Shown here piece by piece: positions 17,709 through 25,940 of a DNA stretch of 53,462 nucleotides (the first letter of the stretch is position 1; each line of letters begins with the position of its first letter). Source of the DNA: Actinomycetota bacterium. Lineage in GTDB: Bacteria; Actinomycetota; Thermoleophilia; UBA2241. Made by a program: the position numbers and the translations under genes. The notes under the pieces were generated by a model. It saw only the letters and a program-made list of their open reading frames with translations. It was not told the origin of the DNA and did not search any database. Location of the stretch: contig JAPLCM010000149.1 of NCBI GenBank assembly GCA_026392275.1, forward strand, positions 1 to 53,462, written 5' to 3'.

Positions 17709-19352
17709 GTGTCGCGTCCGTACATCGCCAGCCGCTCCGGCGAGCCTCTGCACCGGCGCACCTTCGACGTCCTCGTGCTGGGCGGCGGTATCGCCGGTCT
17801 CACGGCCGCCATCGCCGCCGCGCGCCGTTGGCGCGTGGGGCTGCTCACCAAGTCGACCTTCGACGACACCACCACCTTCCTTGCGCAGGGAGGCATCGCC
17901 GCCGCGCTGGGCCCGTCCGACTCACCCGAGCTCCACTTCCAGGACACCGTCAACGCCGGCGCCGGTCTCTGCGACGAGGAGGCGGTGCGCGTGCTGGTCA
18001 GCGAGGGCCCCGAGCGCGTGCGCGAGCTCATGGACATCTGCCCGCGTTTTGACAAGGTCGACGGGCAGATCGTGCTCGGCCGCGAGGGGGCGCACTCGGT
18101 GGCTCGCGTGGTGCACGCCGGCGGTGACGCCACTGGCAGCGAGGTGTCGAGCGCCCTCGGCGAGGCGGCTCGTGTGGGCAGCCGCGTGCAACTCTACGAG
18201 AACGAGTTCGCCATCGACCTCCTCACTGTGGAAGGACGCTGCGTCGGGGCGCTCACGCTGAACCTCGATGACGGCGGGCTCACCCTTAACGTGGCCATGG
18301 TCACGGTGCTCGCCACGGGCGGTGCCGGTCAGGTATACGGACGCACCACCAACCCGTCGGTGGCGACCGGCGATGGCATCGCCATGGCGTACCGCGCGGG
18401 CGCCGCCATCCGCGACCTGGAGTTCGTGCAGTTCCACCCGACCGGGCTCGCGGTGCCCGGCCAGGAGACCGTGCAGCTGATCACCGAGGCGCTGCGCGGT
18501 GAAGGCGCGTACCTGCGCAACGCGGCGGGAGAGCGCTTCATGACCTCCTACGACCCGCGCGCCGAGCTCGCCTCGCGCGACGTGGTCGTGCGCGCCATGG
18601 TCGCCGAGATGCGGCTCGAGGGCACTGACCACGTGTATCTCGACGCGACGCACCTCGATGCGGCATGGCTGCAGCAGCGCTTCCCGCGGGTCACCGCAGG
18701 CCTGGCCGAGCACGAGCTCGATCTCGCCACGCAGGTCATCCCCGTGGCGCCGGTCTGCCACTACTTCATCGGCGGCGTCGTCACCGACGTGTGGGGCCGC
18801 ACCACGGTGCCCGGCCTGTACGCCAGTGGCGAGGTGGCCAGCACCGGCGTGCACGGCGCCAACCGGCTGGCCAGCAACTCGCTACTCGAAGGGCTGGTCT
18901 TCAGCGACCGCGTGGTGCGCGACCTCGACCGCTATATCGGCCGTCTCGGCGAGGACGTCCGTCGTCTGCGCTTCGACCTGCCCGAAGCGGCGGACGCCGA
19001 CGACGGCAGCAACGCCGCCGCCGCCCGCCGCCGTCTCACCTCCGTGATGTCGAGCAAGGTCGGCGTGCTGCGCCGCGGCGACGACCTGCGCGCGGCGCTC
19101 GCCGATCTCAACGCCCTCACCTCGGAGCTGCGCTTCGGCGCCCTCGGCGAAGCCGAGTACGAACTGCTCAACCTGCTCACGCTGGGCACGCAGATCGCCA
19201 AGTGCGCGCTGCTCCGCGAGGAGTCGCGCGGCGTGCATCTGCGCGACGATTTCCCGGCGGTGCACGACGAGCTCTGGCGGCGGCACCTCACGCTGCGGCT
19301 GCCGCCTCATCAGCGGGCAGACGGCGCGACCGGCAAGGCCGAGCGCTCGTGA
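17709..19352 (+). CDS. nadB: L-aspartate oxidase
   Basis: A 547-residue flavoenzyme that oxidises aspartate to iminoaspartate for NAD synthesis; fumarate or oxygen serves as acceptor. The FAD Rossmann motif is VLGGGIAGLTAAIAAA (about 22-37). TTTFLAQGGIAAAL, QFHPTGLAVPG, TEALRGEGAYLRN and the C-terminal LYASGEVASTGVHGANRL are characteristic and separate NadB from succinate dehydrogenase. The GTG at 17709 follows GAGAGGCG and is the last start before the FAD site. NadC follows directly (GTGA overlap), but nadA is not adjacent. Confidence 0.93.
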   Translation: MSRPYIASRSGEPLHRRTFDVLVLGGGIAGLTAAIAAARRWRVGLLTKSTFDDTTTFLAQGGIAAALGPSDSPELHFQDTVNAGAGLCDEEAVRVLVSEGPERVRELMDICPRFDKVDGQIVLGREGAHSVARVVHAGGDATGSEVSSALGEAARVGSRVQLYENEFAIDLLTVEGRCVGALTLNLDDGGLTLNVAMVTVLATGGAGQVYGRTTNPSVATGDGIAMAYRAGAAIRDLEFVQFHPTGLAVPGQETVQLITEALRGEGAYLRNAAGERFMTSYDPRAELASRDVVVRAMVAEMRLEGTDHVYLDATHLDAAWLQQRFPRVTAGLAEHELDLATQVIPVAPVCHYFIGGVVTDVWGRTTVPGLYASGEVASTGVHGANRLASNSLLEGLVFSDRVVRDLDRYIGRLGEDVRRLRFDLPEAADADDGSNAAAARRRLTSVMSSKVGVLRRGDDLRAALADLNALTSELRFGALGEAEYELLNLLTLGTQIAKCALLREESRGVHLRDDFPAVHDELWRRHLTLRLPPHQRADGATGKAERS

Positions 19353-20188
19353 GTGCGCGCGGTTACGCGGAGGCGGCCCGCGCCGCCGCGCTCGCCGCGC
19401 TCGCCGAAGACCTCGCCGGCTACGGCGACATCACCGGCTCGGCCTTTCCCGGCGACGGCCTCGCACGGGTCGTCGCCCGCGAGGCCGGCGTGCTCTCCGG
19501 TACCGCCGCGTTCGCGGCCACGGCGGCGCTCGTCGATCCGGCTCTGCTGGTAGAATTCCGCGTCGCCGACGGCGGCCGGTTCGCGGGCGGCGACGTCATC
19601 GCCACCGTGCGCGGCCCGCTGGCCGCGATCTTCGCGGCGGAGCGTACGGGTCTCAACTTCCTCGCTCGCCTCTCGGGCGTCGCCACACTCACGGCGCAGT
19701 ATGTGGCCGAGACGGCCGGCACCACCGCGCGCATCGCGGCGACGCGCAAGACGACGCCGGGCCTGCGCGCCCTCGAGAAGCAGGCCGTGGTGCACGGCGG
19801 CGGCACGCCGCACCGTTTCGGCCTGTTCGACGGCGCCATGATCAAGGACAACCACGTGGCGGCAGCCGGCGGCGTGCGCGCGGCCCTGGCGCTGGTGCGC
19901 TCCGGCGCCGCTCACGTGCACGCCGTGGAGGTCGAGGTCGACACGCTCGACCAGCTCGACGAGGCTCTGGGCGCGGGCGCGAGCATCGTGTTGCTTGACA
20001 ACATGGACACGCCGGCCGTGCGTGCGGCTGTGGCGCGCGTCGCCGGTCGCGCTCTCGTGGAGGTGTCCGGAGGCGTGCGCCTGGATCGTGTTCGCGAGCT
20101 GGCCGAGGCCGGCGTGGACGTGATCTCGGTGGGCGCTCTCACGACGCGCGCGCCGTGGCTCGATCTCGGTCTCGACATGGGCGCCTGA
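19349..20188 (+). CDS. nadC: Nicotinate-nucleotide pyrophosphorylase (quinolinate phosphoribosyltransferase)
   Basis: A 279-residue enzyme that converts quinolinate and PRPP to nicotinate mononucleotide. It has EDLAGYGDITG at the N-terminus, the core ERTGLNFLARLSGVAT, RIAATRKTTPGLR and KQAVVHGGGTPHRFGLFD, then IKDNHV, VEVEVDTL, VLLDNM, VEVSGGV and VDVISVGALT. Its GTG overlaps the nadB stop. CoaX begins 2 bases after its own stop. Confidence 0.96.
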   Translation: MSARGYAEAARAAALAALAEDLAGYGDITGSAFPGDGLARVVAREAGVLSGTAAFAATAALVDPALLVEFRVADGGRFAGGDVIATVRGPLAAIFAAERTGLNFLARLSGVATLTAQYVAETAGTTARIAATRKTTPGLRALEKQAVVHGGGTPHRFGLFDGAMIKDNHVAAAGGVRAALALVRSGAAHVHAVEVEVDTLDQLDEALGAGASIVLLDNMDTPAVRAAVARVAGRALVEVSGGVRLDRVRELAEAGVDVISVGALTTRAPWLDLGLDMGA

Positions 20189-20190
20189 CG

Positions 20191-20964
20191 ATGTTGCTCG
20201 TCGCGGACGTGGGCAACACCCAGACACACGTCGGCCTCATGGACGGCGGGGACGTCGTCGGCGAGTGGCGTCTCGCCACCGTGCGCCACCGCACGAGCGA
20301 TGAGATCGCGGGTCTTCTGCAGGGGTTCTTCTCGTTGCAGGGCACGATGCTTCGGGGCACCGTCGACGAAGTCGGCATCGCCTCGGTGGTCCCGCGCCTC
20401 ACGCAGCAGTGGGTCGAGATGTGCGAGAAGCACCTGGGGGTGGAGGCGTTCGTCGTCGGGCCCGGGGCGCGGACCGGGATGCGCATCGCCATGAAGAACC
20501 CCGCCGAGGTCGGCGCCGACCGGATCGTCAATGCCGTCGCCGCGTTTGAGCGGTACGGTGGTCCCTGCATCGTCGCCGACTACGGCACCGCCACCACCTT
20601 CGACGTCATCTCGGCCGAAGGCGACTACCTGGGAGGCGTCATCGCGCCGGGCATCGAGGTGTCGCTGGAGGCTCTCACGACGCGCGCCGCCAAGCTCATC
20701 AAGGTGGAACTGGTCGAACCCGAGCGCGCCATCGGCAAGTCGACCACCGAGGCTCTTCAGTCGGGAGCGGTGTATGGCTTCGCCGGCGAGATCGAGGGCA
20801 TCGTGCACGCAATCTGGGCCGAGCTCGGCGCGCGCGCGCAGGTGATCGCCACCGGCGGCCTCGCCGAGCTCATCGCCCGGCACACCGACGTGATCAGCGC
20901 CGTCGATCCCCTGCTCACCCTGCGCGGCATCGAGATCGTCATGCGCCGCCAGCAGCGGACCTGA
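20191..20964 (+). CDS. coaX: Type III pantothenate kinase
   Basis: A 257-residue ASKHA-fold kinase for the first step of CoA synthesis. The phosphate loop is MLLVADVGNTQTHVG. GADRIVNAVAA carries the conserved Asp-Arg, and DYGTATTFDVIS is the second phosphate-binding motif. LGGVIAPGIEVSLEAL and ATGGLAELIA complete the type III pattern. I chose the ATG at 20191 because the fold starts there; the in-frame ATG at 20155 lies inside nadC. Confidence 0.95.
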   Translation: MLLVADVGNTQTHVGLMDGGDVVGEWRLATVRHRTSDEIAGLLQGFFSLQGTMLRGTVDEVGIASVVPRLTQQWVEMCEKHLGVEAFVVGPGARTGMRIAMKNPAEVGADRIVNAVAAFERYGGPCIVADYGTATTFDVISAEGDYLGGVIAPGIEVSLEALTTRAAKLIKVELVEPERAIGKSTTEALQSGAVYGFAGEIEGIVHAIWAELGARAQVIATGGLAELIARHTDVISAVDPLLTLRGIEIVMRRQQRT

Positions 20965-20975
20965 CGGAGGCTGCG

Positions 20976-21992
20976 GTGGCGACCCCGCCGTCTGAGACGC
21001 CGGGTCACGGGCGCGCCGCCGCGGCGCCCGGCGCCGGCGCCGTCGATCCTCTCCATGAGCCGCTGCGCCTCGGCGCGCTGGCGCTCGACCGGCGCCTGTT
21101 CATGGCGCCGATGGCCGGCATCACGGGCCTCGCCTTTCGCCGCAGCGTGCGCCGCTGGGGCGCGGGTCTCGCGTTCACCGAGATGATCTCAGCCTACGGT
21201 GTGCACTATCGCAACCGCCGCACGCTCGACTACCTGGCGTGCGGGCCCGACGAGCACCCCCTGGGCTTCCAGCTTTTCGGCGCAGACGCGAGCGTGCTCG
21301 CGGACGCGGCGGCGCGTTGCGTGGCCGCGGGCGCTGATCTGGTGGACCTCAACATGGCCTGTCCGATGCGCAAGGTCGTCAAGACCGGCGCCGGTGCGGC
21401 GCTTCTCGGCGATCCGGACGGCGCCGCGGCGATCGTCGCCGCGGTGGTCGGCGCCGTCGAGGGTCGAGTCCCCGTGACCGTCAAGATCCGCTCTGGGCTG
21501 CGCGAGGGTGACGAGGCGGGGCGCCGCACTGCCCCCCGCCTCGTCGCCGCGGGCGCCGCCGCCGTCTGCATCCACCCTCGTACCGCGAGCCAGATGTACC
21601 GCGGGCGCGCCGACCATGCCGTCACGTTCGCTCTGGCGGCGGAGCTGCCCGTCCCCGTGATCGCCTCCGGCGACGTGGACGGCCGCGCCGCGGCCCTCGC
21701 CCTGCTCGAGGGCGGCGCGGCCGCCGTGATGCTTGCCCGCCATGCCGTCGGTCACCCCTGGCTCTTCGCCGAGATCCTCTGCAACGCGGAGCCTCCCTCC
21801 CACGAAGCGCGTCTCGCCGAGGTGCGTCGCTTCACCGGTGAGGCGATGGAAGGTATGGGCGCTCGATCTGTGGGCTATCTGCGCCAGTTCTGGCCGCGGT
21901 ACCGGCGCGCCGGCGTCCTCGACAAGGAGCTCGCCCACGCGCTGATGCTCGCCCCCGACGCGCCGGCCGCGCGCGCGCTGCTCGGTATGTGA
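20976..21992 (+). CDS. dusB: tRNA-dihydrouridine synthase (DusB-like)
   Basis: A 338-residue FMN enzyme that reduces uridines in the tRNA D loop. The barrel starts with MAPMAGITGLAFRR, followed by EMISAYGVHYRN. The catalytic Cys is in DLNMACPMRKVVKTGAGAAL, and the FMN-binding segments are VTVKIRSGLR, HPRTASQMYRG, VIASGDVDG and MLARHAVGHPW. The N-terminal 35 residues are Ala/Pro-rich and not conserved, so an internal start is possible. The coaX-dusB-greA-lysS order is typical of actinobacterial genomes. Confidence 0.93.
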   Translation: MATPPSETPGHGRAAAAPGAGAVDPLHEPLRLGALALDRRLFMAPMAGITGLAFRRSVRRWGAGLAFTEMISAYGVHYRNRRTLDYLACGPDEHPLGFQLFGADASVLADAAARCVAAGADLVDLNMACPMRKVVKTGAGAALLGDPDGAAAIVAAVVGAVEGRVPVTVKIRSGLREGDEAGRRTAPRLVAAGAAAVCIHPRTASQMYRGRADHAVTFALAAELPVPVIASGDVDGRAAALALLEGGAAAVMLARHAVGHPWLFAEILCNAEPPSHEARLAEVRRFTGEAMEGMGARSVGYLRQFWPRYRRAGVLDKELAHALMLAPDAPAARALLGM

Positions 21993-22024
21993 CCGGCACC
22001 GGCCCTGCTGCCTTCGCCGCACGT

Positions 22025-22053
22025 TTGCGCATCGCGAAATCATGACCTATACT
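22025..22053 (+). promoter_or_regulatory. Promoter of greA-lysS
   Basis: TTGCGC (22025-22030), a 17-bp spacer and TATACT (22048-22053) form a good vegetative promoter in the dusB-greA gap. The expected start near 22060 leaves a leader of about 60 bases that contains a GC-rich inverted segment. Confidence 0.75.
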
Positions 22054-22118
22054 TTCCGACTTGTTCGGCGCGCGGTCCCGGTTCGGGGCCGCGTTGCCGT
22101 GTAGACGAGGAGGAACCA

Positions 22119-22598
22119 GTGGTCGACCGCGAGATCATCCTCACGCCCGAGGGCTTTCAGCGCCTCAAAGAGGAGATCGAATACCTCTCGAGCGTCAAGC
22201 GCGATGAGGTGGCGGAGCGCATCCGCGCCGCGCGTGACTTTGGCGACATCTCCGAGAACTCCGAGTTCGACGACGCCAAGAACGAGCAGGCCATGCTCGA
22301 GTCGCGCATCTACTCTCTTGAGGATCGGCTGCGCAGCGCCATCGTCATCGACGCCGACGCCATCACCACCGACAAGGTCGGGGTGGGCACCAAGGTCACC
22401 CTGCAGGACATGAAGGCCGGCGACGTCGTGCAGTATTCCATCGTCGGCTCCGCCGAGGCCGATCCCGCTGCCCACAAGCTCTCCAACGAGTCGCCGGTGG
22501 GCAGCGCTATCATGGGCCACAGGCCGGGCGACAAGGTGACGGTGAGCGTTCCGCAGGGCTCCAAGAAGTTCAAGGTCCTCACCATCGAAAAGGCCTGA
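22119..22598 (+). CDS. greA: Transcription elongation factor GreA
   Basis: A 159-residue factor that enters the RNA polymerase secondary channel and rescues backtracked complexes. The coiled-coil tip carries the acidic pair in RDFGDISENSEFDDAK, and the C-terminal FKBP-like domain contains SPVGSAIMGHRPGD. The GTG start is preceded by GAGGAGGAA. It has its own promoter and lies 11 bases before lysS. Confidence 0.96.
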   Translation: MVDREIILTPEGFQRLKEEIEYLSSVKRDEVAERIRAARDFGDISENSEFDDAKNEQAMLESRIYSLEDRLRSAIVIDADAITTDKVGVGTKVTLQDMKAGDVVQYSIVGSAEADPAAHKLSNESPVGSAIMGHRPGDKVTVSVPQGSKKFKVLTIEKA

Positions 22599-22609
22599 CG
22601 GCTCCCGCG

Positions 22610-24097
22610 GTGGACGAGCACAGCGAGCTCGCCGGCGGCGTCTTCGCCGAGCGGCGCGCCAAGCTCGCCGCCTGGCGTGCTGCCGGAGACGTCTACCCCA
22701 CCAAGTACCAGCCGCGCCACGAGATCGGGACGCTGAACGAGACCTACGCCGATCTCGAGGCGGGCCAGGACTCCGGCGACGTGCGCCGCATCGCCGGTCG
22801 CGTGATGGCCCGCCGCGTGCACGGCAAGCTCACCTTCGTGGTCCTCGAAGACTCCAGCGGCGAGCTGCAGCTGTTCGCCCAGCTCGACTCCCTCGGCGCG
22901 GAGCGCTACGCGGCGATGGAGCACGTCGACCTCGGCGACTTCGTCGGCGCCGAGGGCACCGTCATGCGCACCAGGCGCGGCGAGCTCAGCCTGCGCGTCG
23001 CGTCGTGGGAGCTGCTCTCCAAGTCGCTGCGACCCATGCCCGAGAAGTTCCACGGCCTCACCGACGTGGAGACCAGGTACCGCAGGCGCTACCTCGACCT
23101 CATGGTCAACGACGCCTCCCGCGAGGTGTTTGTCAAGCGCGCCCACATCATCCGCGCCATCCGCGAGTTTCTCGACGGGCGCGGCTTCATCGAGGTCGAG
23201 ACGCCCGTGCTCCAGCCGCTCTACGGCGGCGCGCTGGCGCGGCCGTTCACCACCCACCACAACGAGCTCGAGCGCGACCTCTACCTGCGCATCGCCACCG
23301 AGCTGTACCTCAAGCGCTGCATCATCGGCGGCCTCGACCGCGTCTACGAGATGGGCAAGGACTTCCGCAACGAGGGCGTGAGCTTCAAGCACAATCCCGA
23401 GTTCACGATGCTCGAGACCTACGAGGCCTACGTCGACTACAACTTCGTGATGGACATGGTCGAGCAGATGGTCGCCGAGGCGGCTCGCGCCGTCGGCGAT
23501 CTCAAGGTCACCTTCCGCGACCACGAGATCGACCTCACGCCGCCCTGGCCGCGCCTCACGATGCGCATGGCAATCGAGAACGAGACCGGCATCGACATCG
23601 GCGCCGACGACGCGCGCACCGTGGCCGATCTCCAGGCCGCCATCAAGGCGAAGGGGCTCGACGAGTCCGTGCCGCTCGCACCTGCGTGGGGGGCCCAGGT
23701 CGATGAGCTGTTCAGCGAGTGCGTCGAGCCCAAGCTCATCCAACCGGTGTTTATCACCGAGCACCCGCTCGAGACTAGCCCGTTCGCCAAGAAGACGCCG
23801 CACGACCCGCGCTTCGTCGAGCGCTTCGAGGGCTTCATCGCCGGCATGGAACTGAGCAACGCCTTCAGCGAGCTCAACGACCCCGAGGACCAGCGCGAGC
23901 GCTTCGTGCAGCAGATGCAGGACCTCGCCGACGGCGACGAGACCGCCCATCGCCTCGACGAGGACTTCCTCGAAGCGATGGAGCACGGCATGCCCCCCAC
24001 CGGCGGCATGGGCATGGGCATCGACAGGCTGGTGATGGTGCTCACCGGCGCGCCGTCGATCCGCGACGTCGTGCTGTTCCCGGCGCTGCGCGGCTGA
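22610..24097 (+). CDS. lysS: Lysyl-tRNA synthetase, class II
   Basis: A 495-residue class II synthetase. The N-terminal OB-fold anticodon domain (about 55-150) holds GRVMARRVHGKLTFVVLED. Motif 2 is DFRNEGVSFKHNPEFTMLE and motif 3 is GMGMGIDRLVMVL near the C-terminus. EVETPVLQP and ALARPFTTHHNELERDLYLRIATELYLKR are specific for lysine enzymes. The GTG start lies 11 bases after greA. The ancestral next gene, clpC, is displaced by a 4-kb minus-strand insert. Confidence 0.97.
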   Translation: MDEHSELAGGVFAERRAKLAAWRAAGDVYPTKYQPRHEIGTLNETYADLEAGQDSGDVRRIAGRVMARRVHGKLTFVVLEDSSGELQLFAQLDSLGAERYAAMEHVDLGDFVGAEGTVMRTRRGELSLRVASWELLSKSLRPMPEKFHGLTDVETRYRRRYLDLMVNDASREVFVKRAHIIRAIREFLDGRGFIEVETPVLQPLYGGALARPFTTHHNELERDLYLRIATELYLKRCIIGGLDRVYEMGKDFRNEGVSFKHNPEFTMLETYEAYVDYNFVMDMVEQMVAEAARAVGDLKVTFRDHEIDLTPPWPRLTMRMAIENETGIDIGADDARTVADLQAAIKAKGLDESVPLAPAWGAQVDELFSECVEPKLIQPVFITEHPLETSPFAKKTPHDPRFVERFEGFIAGMELSNAFSELNDPEDQRERFVQQMQDLADGDETAHRLDEDFLEAMEHGMPPTGGMGMGIDRLVMVLTGAPSIRDVVLFPALRG

Positions 24098-24118
24098 CGC
24101 GCGAACGACCGGGACAGC

Positions 24119-24152
24119 CGGTCTTCGACAGCCGAGCCGGGGCCCAAGACCG
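24119..24152. terminator. Possible bidirectional terminator between lysS and the convergent small ORF
   Basis: CGGTCTT (24119-24125) pairs with AAGACCG (24146-24152) around a 20-base loop that itself contains short GC pairings. It sits between convergent genes; the tracts around it are weak. Confidence 0.35.
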
Positions 24153-24160
24153 TTGCTCGC

Positions 24161-24298
24161 CTACGCGCGCTTGCTGTGATCTACCGCCTTCAGGATCCTG
24201 AGATTCAGCACGACGAAGCGCAAGAACTGATACGGCTTGTTGTTCATCCAGAAGCGGTCTCTGTCTGTGAGCTCGAGTCTTTCTTCGGCACCGTTCAT
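24161..24298 (-). CDS. Small 45-residue protein of unknown function downstream of the SQR-like gene
   Basis: A short ORF whose protein has real-gene character: an acidic head (MNGAEERLELTDRDRF), then WMNNKPYQFLRFVVLNLRIL, then a basic end (KAVDHSKRA). The middle can form an amphipathic or membrane-binding helix. Codon use and base composition are less extreme than in the flanking genes. Three ATGs stand in a row (24304, 24301, 24298); GGAG at 24306-24309 gives proper spacing only to the last. It lies 79 bases after the SQR-like gene on the same strand, so it may be a small partner or anchoring subunit. I recognise no family. Confidence 0.6.
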   Translation of the reverse strand: MNGAEERLELTDRDRFWMNNKPYQFLRFVVLNLRILKAVDHSKRA

Positions 24299-24377
24299 CA
24301 TCATCTCCGAGCATCTCGGTCGCCGGCCTGAGCCGGTCGGGGTCCAGGGTGCCACATCACGGCGTCGCTCGACGTCT

Positions 24378-25817
24378 TCACTCGGGGATCAGGCGCCAGC
24401 CGACGCGCCCCTGGAGCTTGTGCCTGAACGCGCTGTGGAGCATGCGCTTCATCCACGCGCCGGCCAGACCCATCTCCATATGAGTGACGAAAGCGTCGCG
24501 CCCATCATCGTTGGGATAGCGCTGATGATCCGGGACCACCGGGTACATCGTGATCGTCGCTGCCGATCCGTCCCAGAGCGAGTCGCCCATCGACGCGATA
24601 CAGGCGGCCGCCATCTCGGTCAGGCGTTCGCCGTGCGTCATGCGGCCCAGCGTCACCAGGTCGATGACGTTCTTGGCCACGACGCGTCCGATGACGCCCG
24701 ACACCATGCCGGTGCGTGGTGGGGCGGCCGTGATGCTGGTGCCGTTGGGGGTGACGTGGGGCTGCGAGATGGGGCCCGGCGGCGCGAAGGCGATGCCGGC
24801 CGCGAAGATGCTCCCGTACTCGGGGCTCTGGTAGACCCTCGGCCAGGACTGGGGATCACCGATCGTGGTCTCGTAGGGCCGGCCGTAGATGCCGTCGACG
24901 ATCACGAACCCAGCCGGGTTCACGACCTTCGCGGAGACATCGTCGCCGTTCGCGCCGATGTACTTGAGCGGCATCCCCGTGAACTGCGGGATGAGCATGG
25001 CGAAGTCATACGTGGTCTCGCCGAAGCGGCCCTCGTAGTCTTCCCAGTGGACGGCGTTCTCGTCGACCTCGAGGACCCCTCTTCGCACCTGTGAGGCGAT
25101 GCCGTACTCGCGAAACACGGCGGCGATGAACGCTTCGCTCGACAGCAGGCGCCCGCGACGTCGGGCCGTGATGCCGCCCACACCGAAGTCGCCCGGGGCG
25201 CGCTCGTTCGAGAGCCAGACGAGCTCCGCCCGGTCGCGCACTCCGTGCCGCAACAGGTCTTTGTGGATGTTGGTGATGTACTCGAAGGCCGCCCCCTGAC
25301 ACGTTGCGCCTGGATGCCCCGTGCCGACCACCAGCTTGCGCCTCTCACCCTTCTTCATGCGGGCCACGTCTTCCAGGTACGCGTCGCGGCTCGCCACGGC
25401 GTGCGTCTCCGTGCAGATCGAATGGGTGTGGCCCGCCTCAGGTCCCAGCCCGGGGGTCGCCGCGAAGTTCAGGCGCGGGCCGGTGGCGACGATCAGGTGG
25501 TCGTAGTCGACGCGGACCTGCTGGTTGACGCCGTCGCCGTTCTTCTCGGCGACCACGAAGCGCTCGTCCGGGTGCACTTCGACGGCCTTGCCGGGCAAGA
25601 AATGGACGTGCATCCTGTCGTACACGGGGCGCAGCGAGAACCGCGTCTTCTCGGGCTTCATGTGCCCTACCCCCACCCACACCAGCGACGGCAGGTACAG
25701 GAATCGCTCGGAGGTGTTGATCATCGTGATGTCGTGCTGCGTGCCGAGGGTGCTGCCCAGGTAGAGGGCGGCCGTATGACCGGCGAATCCGGCACCGATG
25801 ATGACCACTCTCGCCAT
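24378..25817 (-). CDS. Sulfide:quinone oxidoreductase-like FAD/NAD(P)-dependent oxidoreductase
   Basis: A 479-residue two-dinucleotide-domain flavoprotein. The FAD site is RVVIIGAGFAGHTAALYL (about 3-20) and the second flavin motif is DHLIVATGPRLNF. Cys 173 sits in GHPGATCQGAAFEYI, matching the active-site Cys motif of SQR families, and Cys 135 in HSICTETHA is at the position of another SQR Cys; the third is not obvious. The end, VGWRLIPE, is the membrane-associating SQR C-terminus. SQRs oxidise sulfide at the membrane and pass electrons to quinone; a type II NADH dehydrogenase is the main alternative. The ATG at 25817 follows GGGAGGA. Confidence 0.75.
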   Translation of the reverse strand: MARVVIIGAGFAGHTAALYLGSTLGTQHDITMINTSERFLYLPSLVWVGVGHMKPEKTRFSLRPVYDRMHVHFLPGKAVEVHPDERFVVAEKNGDGVNQQVRVDYDHLIVATGPRLNFAATPGLGPEAGHTHSICTETHAVASRDAYLEDVARMKKGERRKLVVGTGHPGATCQGAAFEYITNIHKDLLRHGVRDRAELVWLSNERAPGDFGVGGITARRRGRLLSSEAFIAAVFREYGIASQVRRGVLEVDENAVHWEDYEGRFGETTYDFAMLIPQFTGMPLKYIGANGDDVSAKVVNPAGFVIVDGIYGRPYETTIGDPQSWPRVYQSPEYGSIFAAGIAFAPPGPISQPHVTPNGTSITAAPPRTGMVSGVIGRVVAKNVIDLVTLGRMTHGERLTEMAAACIASMGDSLWDGSAATITMYPVVPDHQRYPNDDGRDAFVTHMEMGLAGAWMKRMLHSAFRHKLQGRVGWRLIPE

Positions 25818-25940
25818 GGCTTCCTCCCGACGAACCACGTCCGATCCCATGAACTGGTTCCACGATAGTACTTTTCCGCGAGGGTTGCTGCGCCGTTCGG
25901 GGTACGTCTCGCCGCACGGCGGCCGTGGCCGCGGGCAGGA

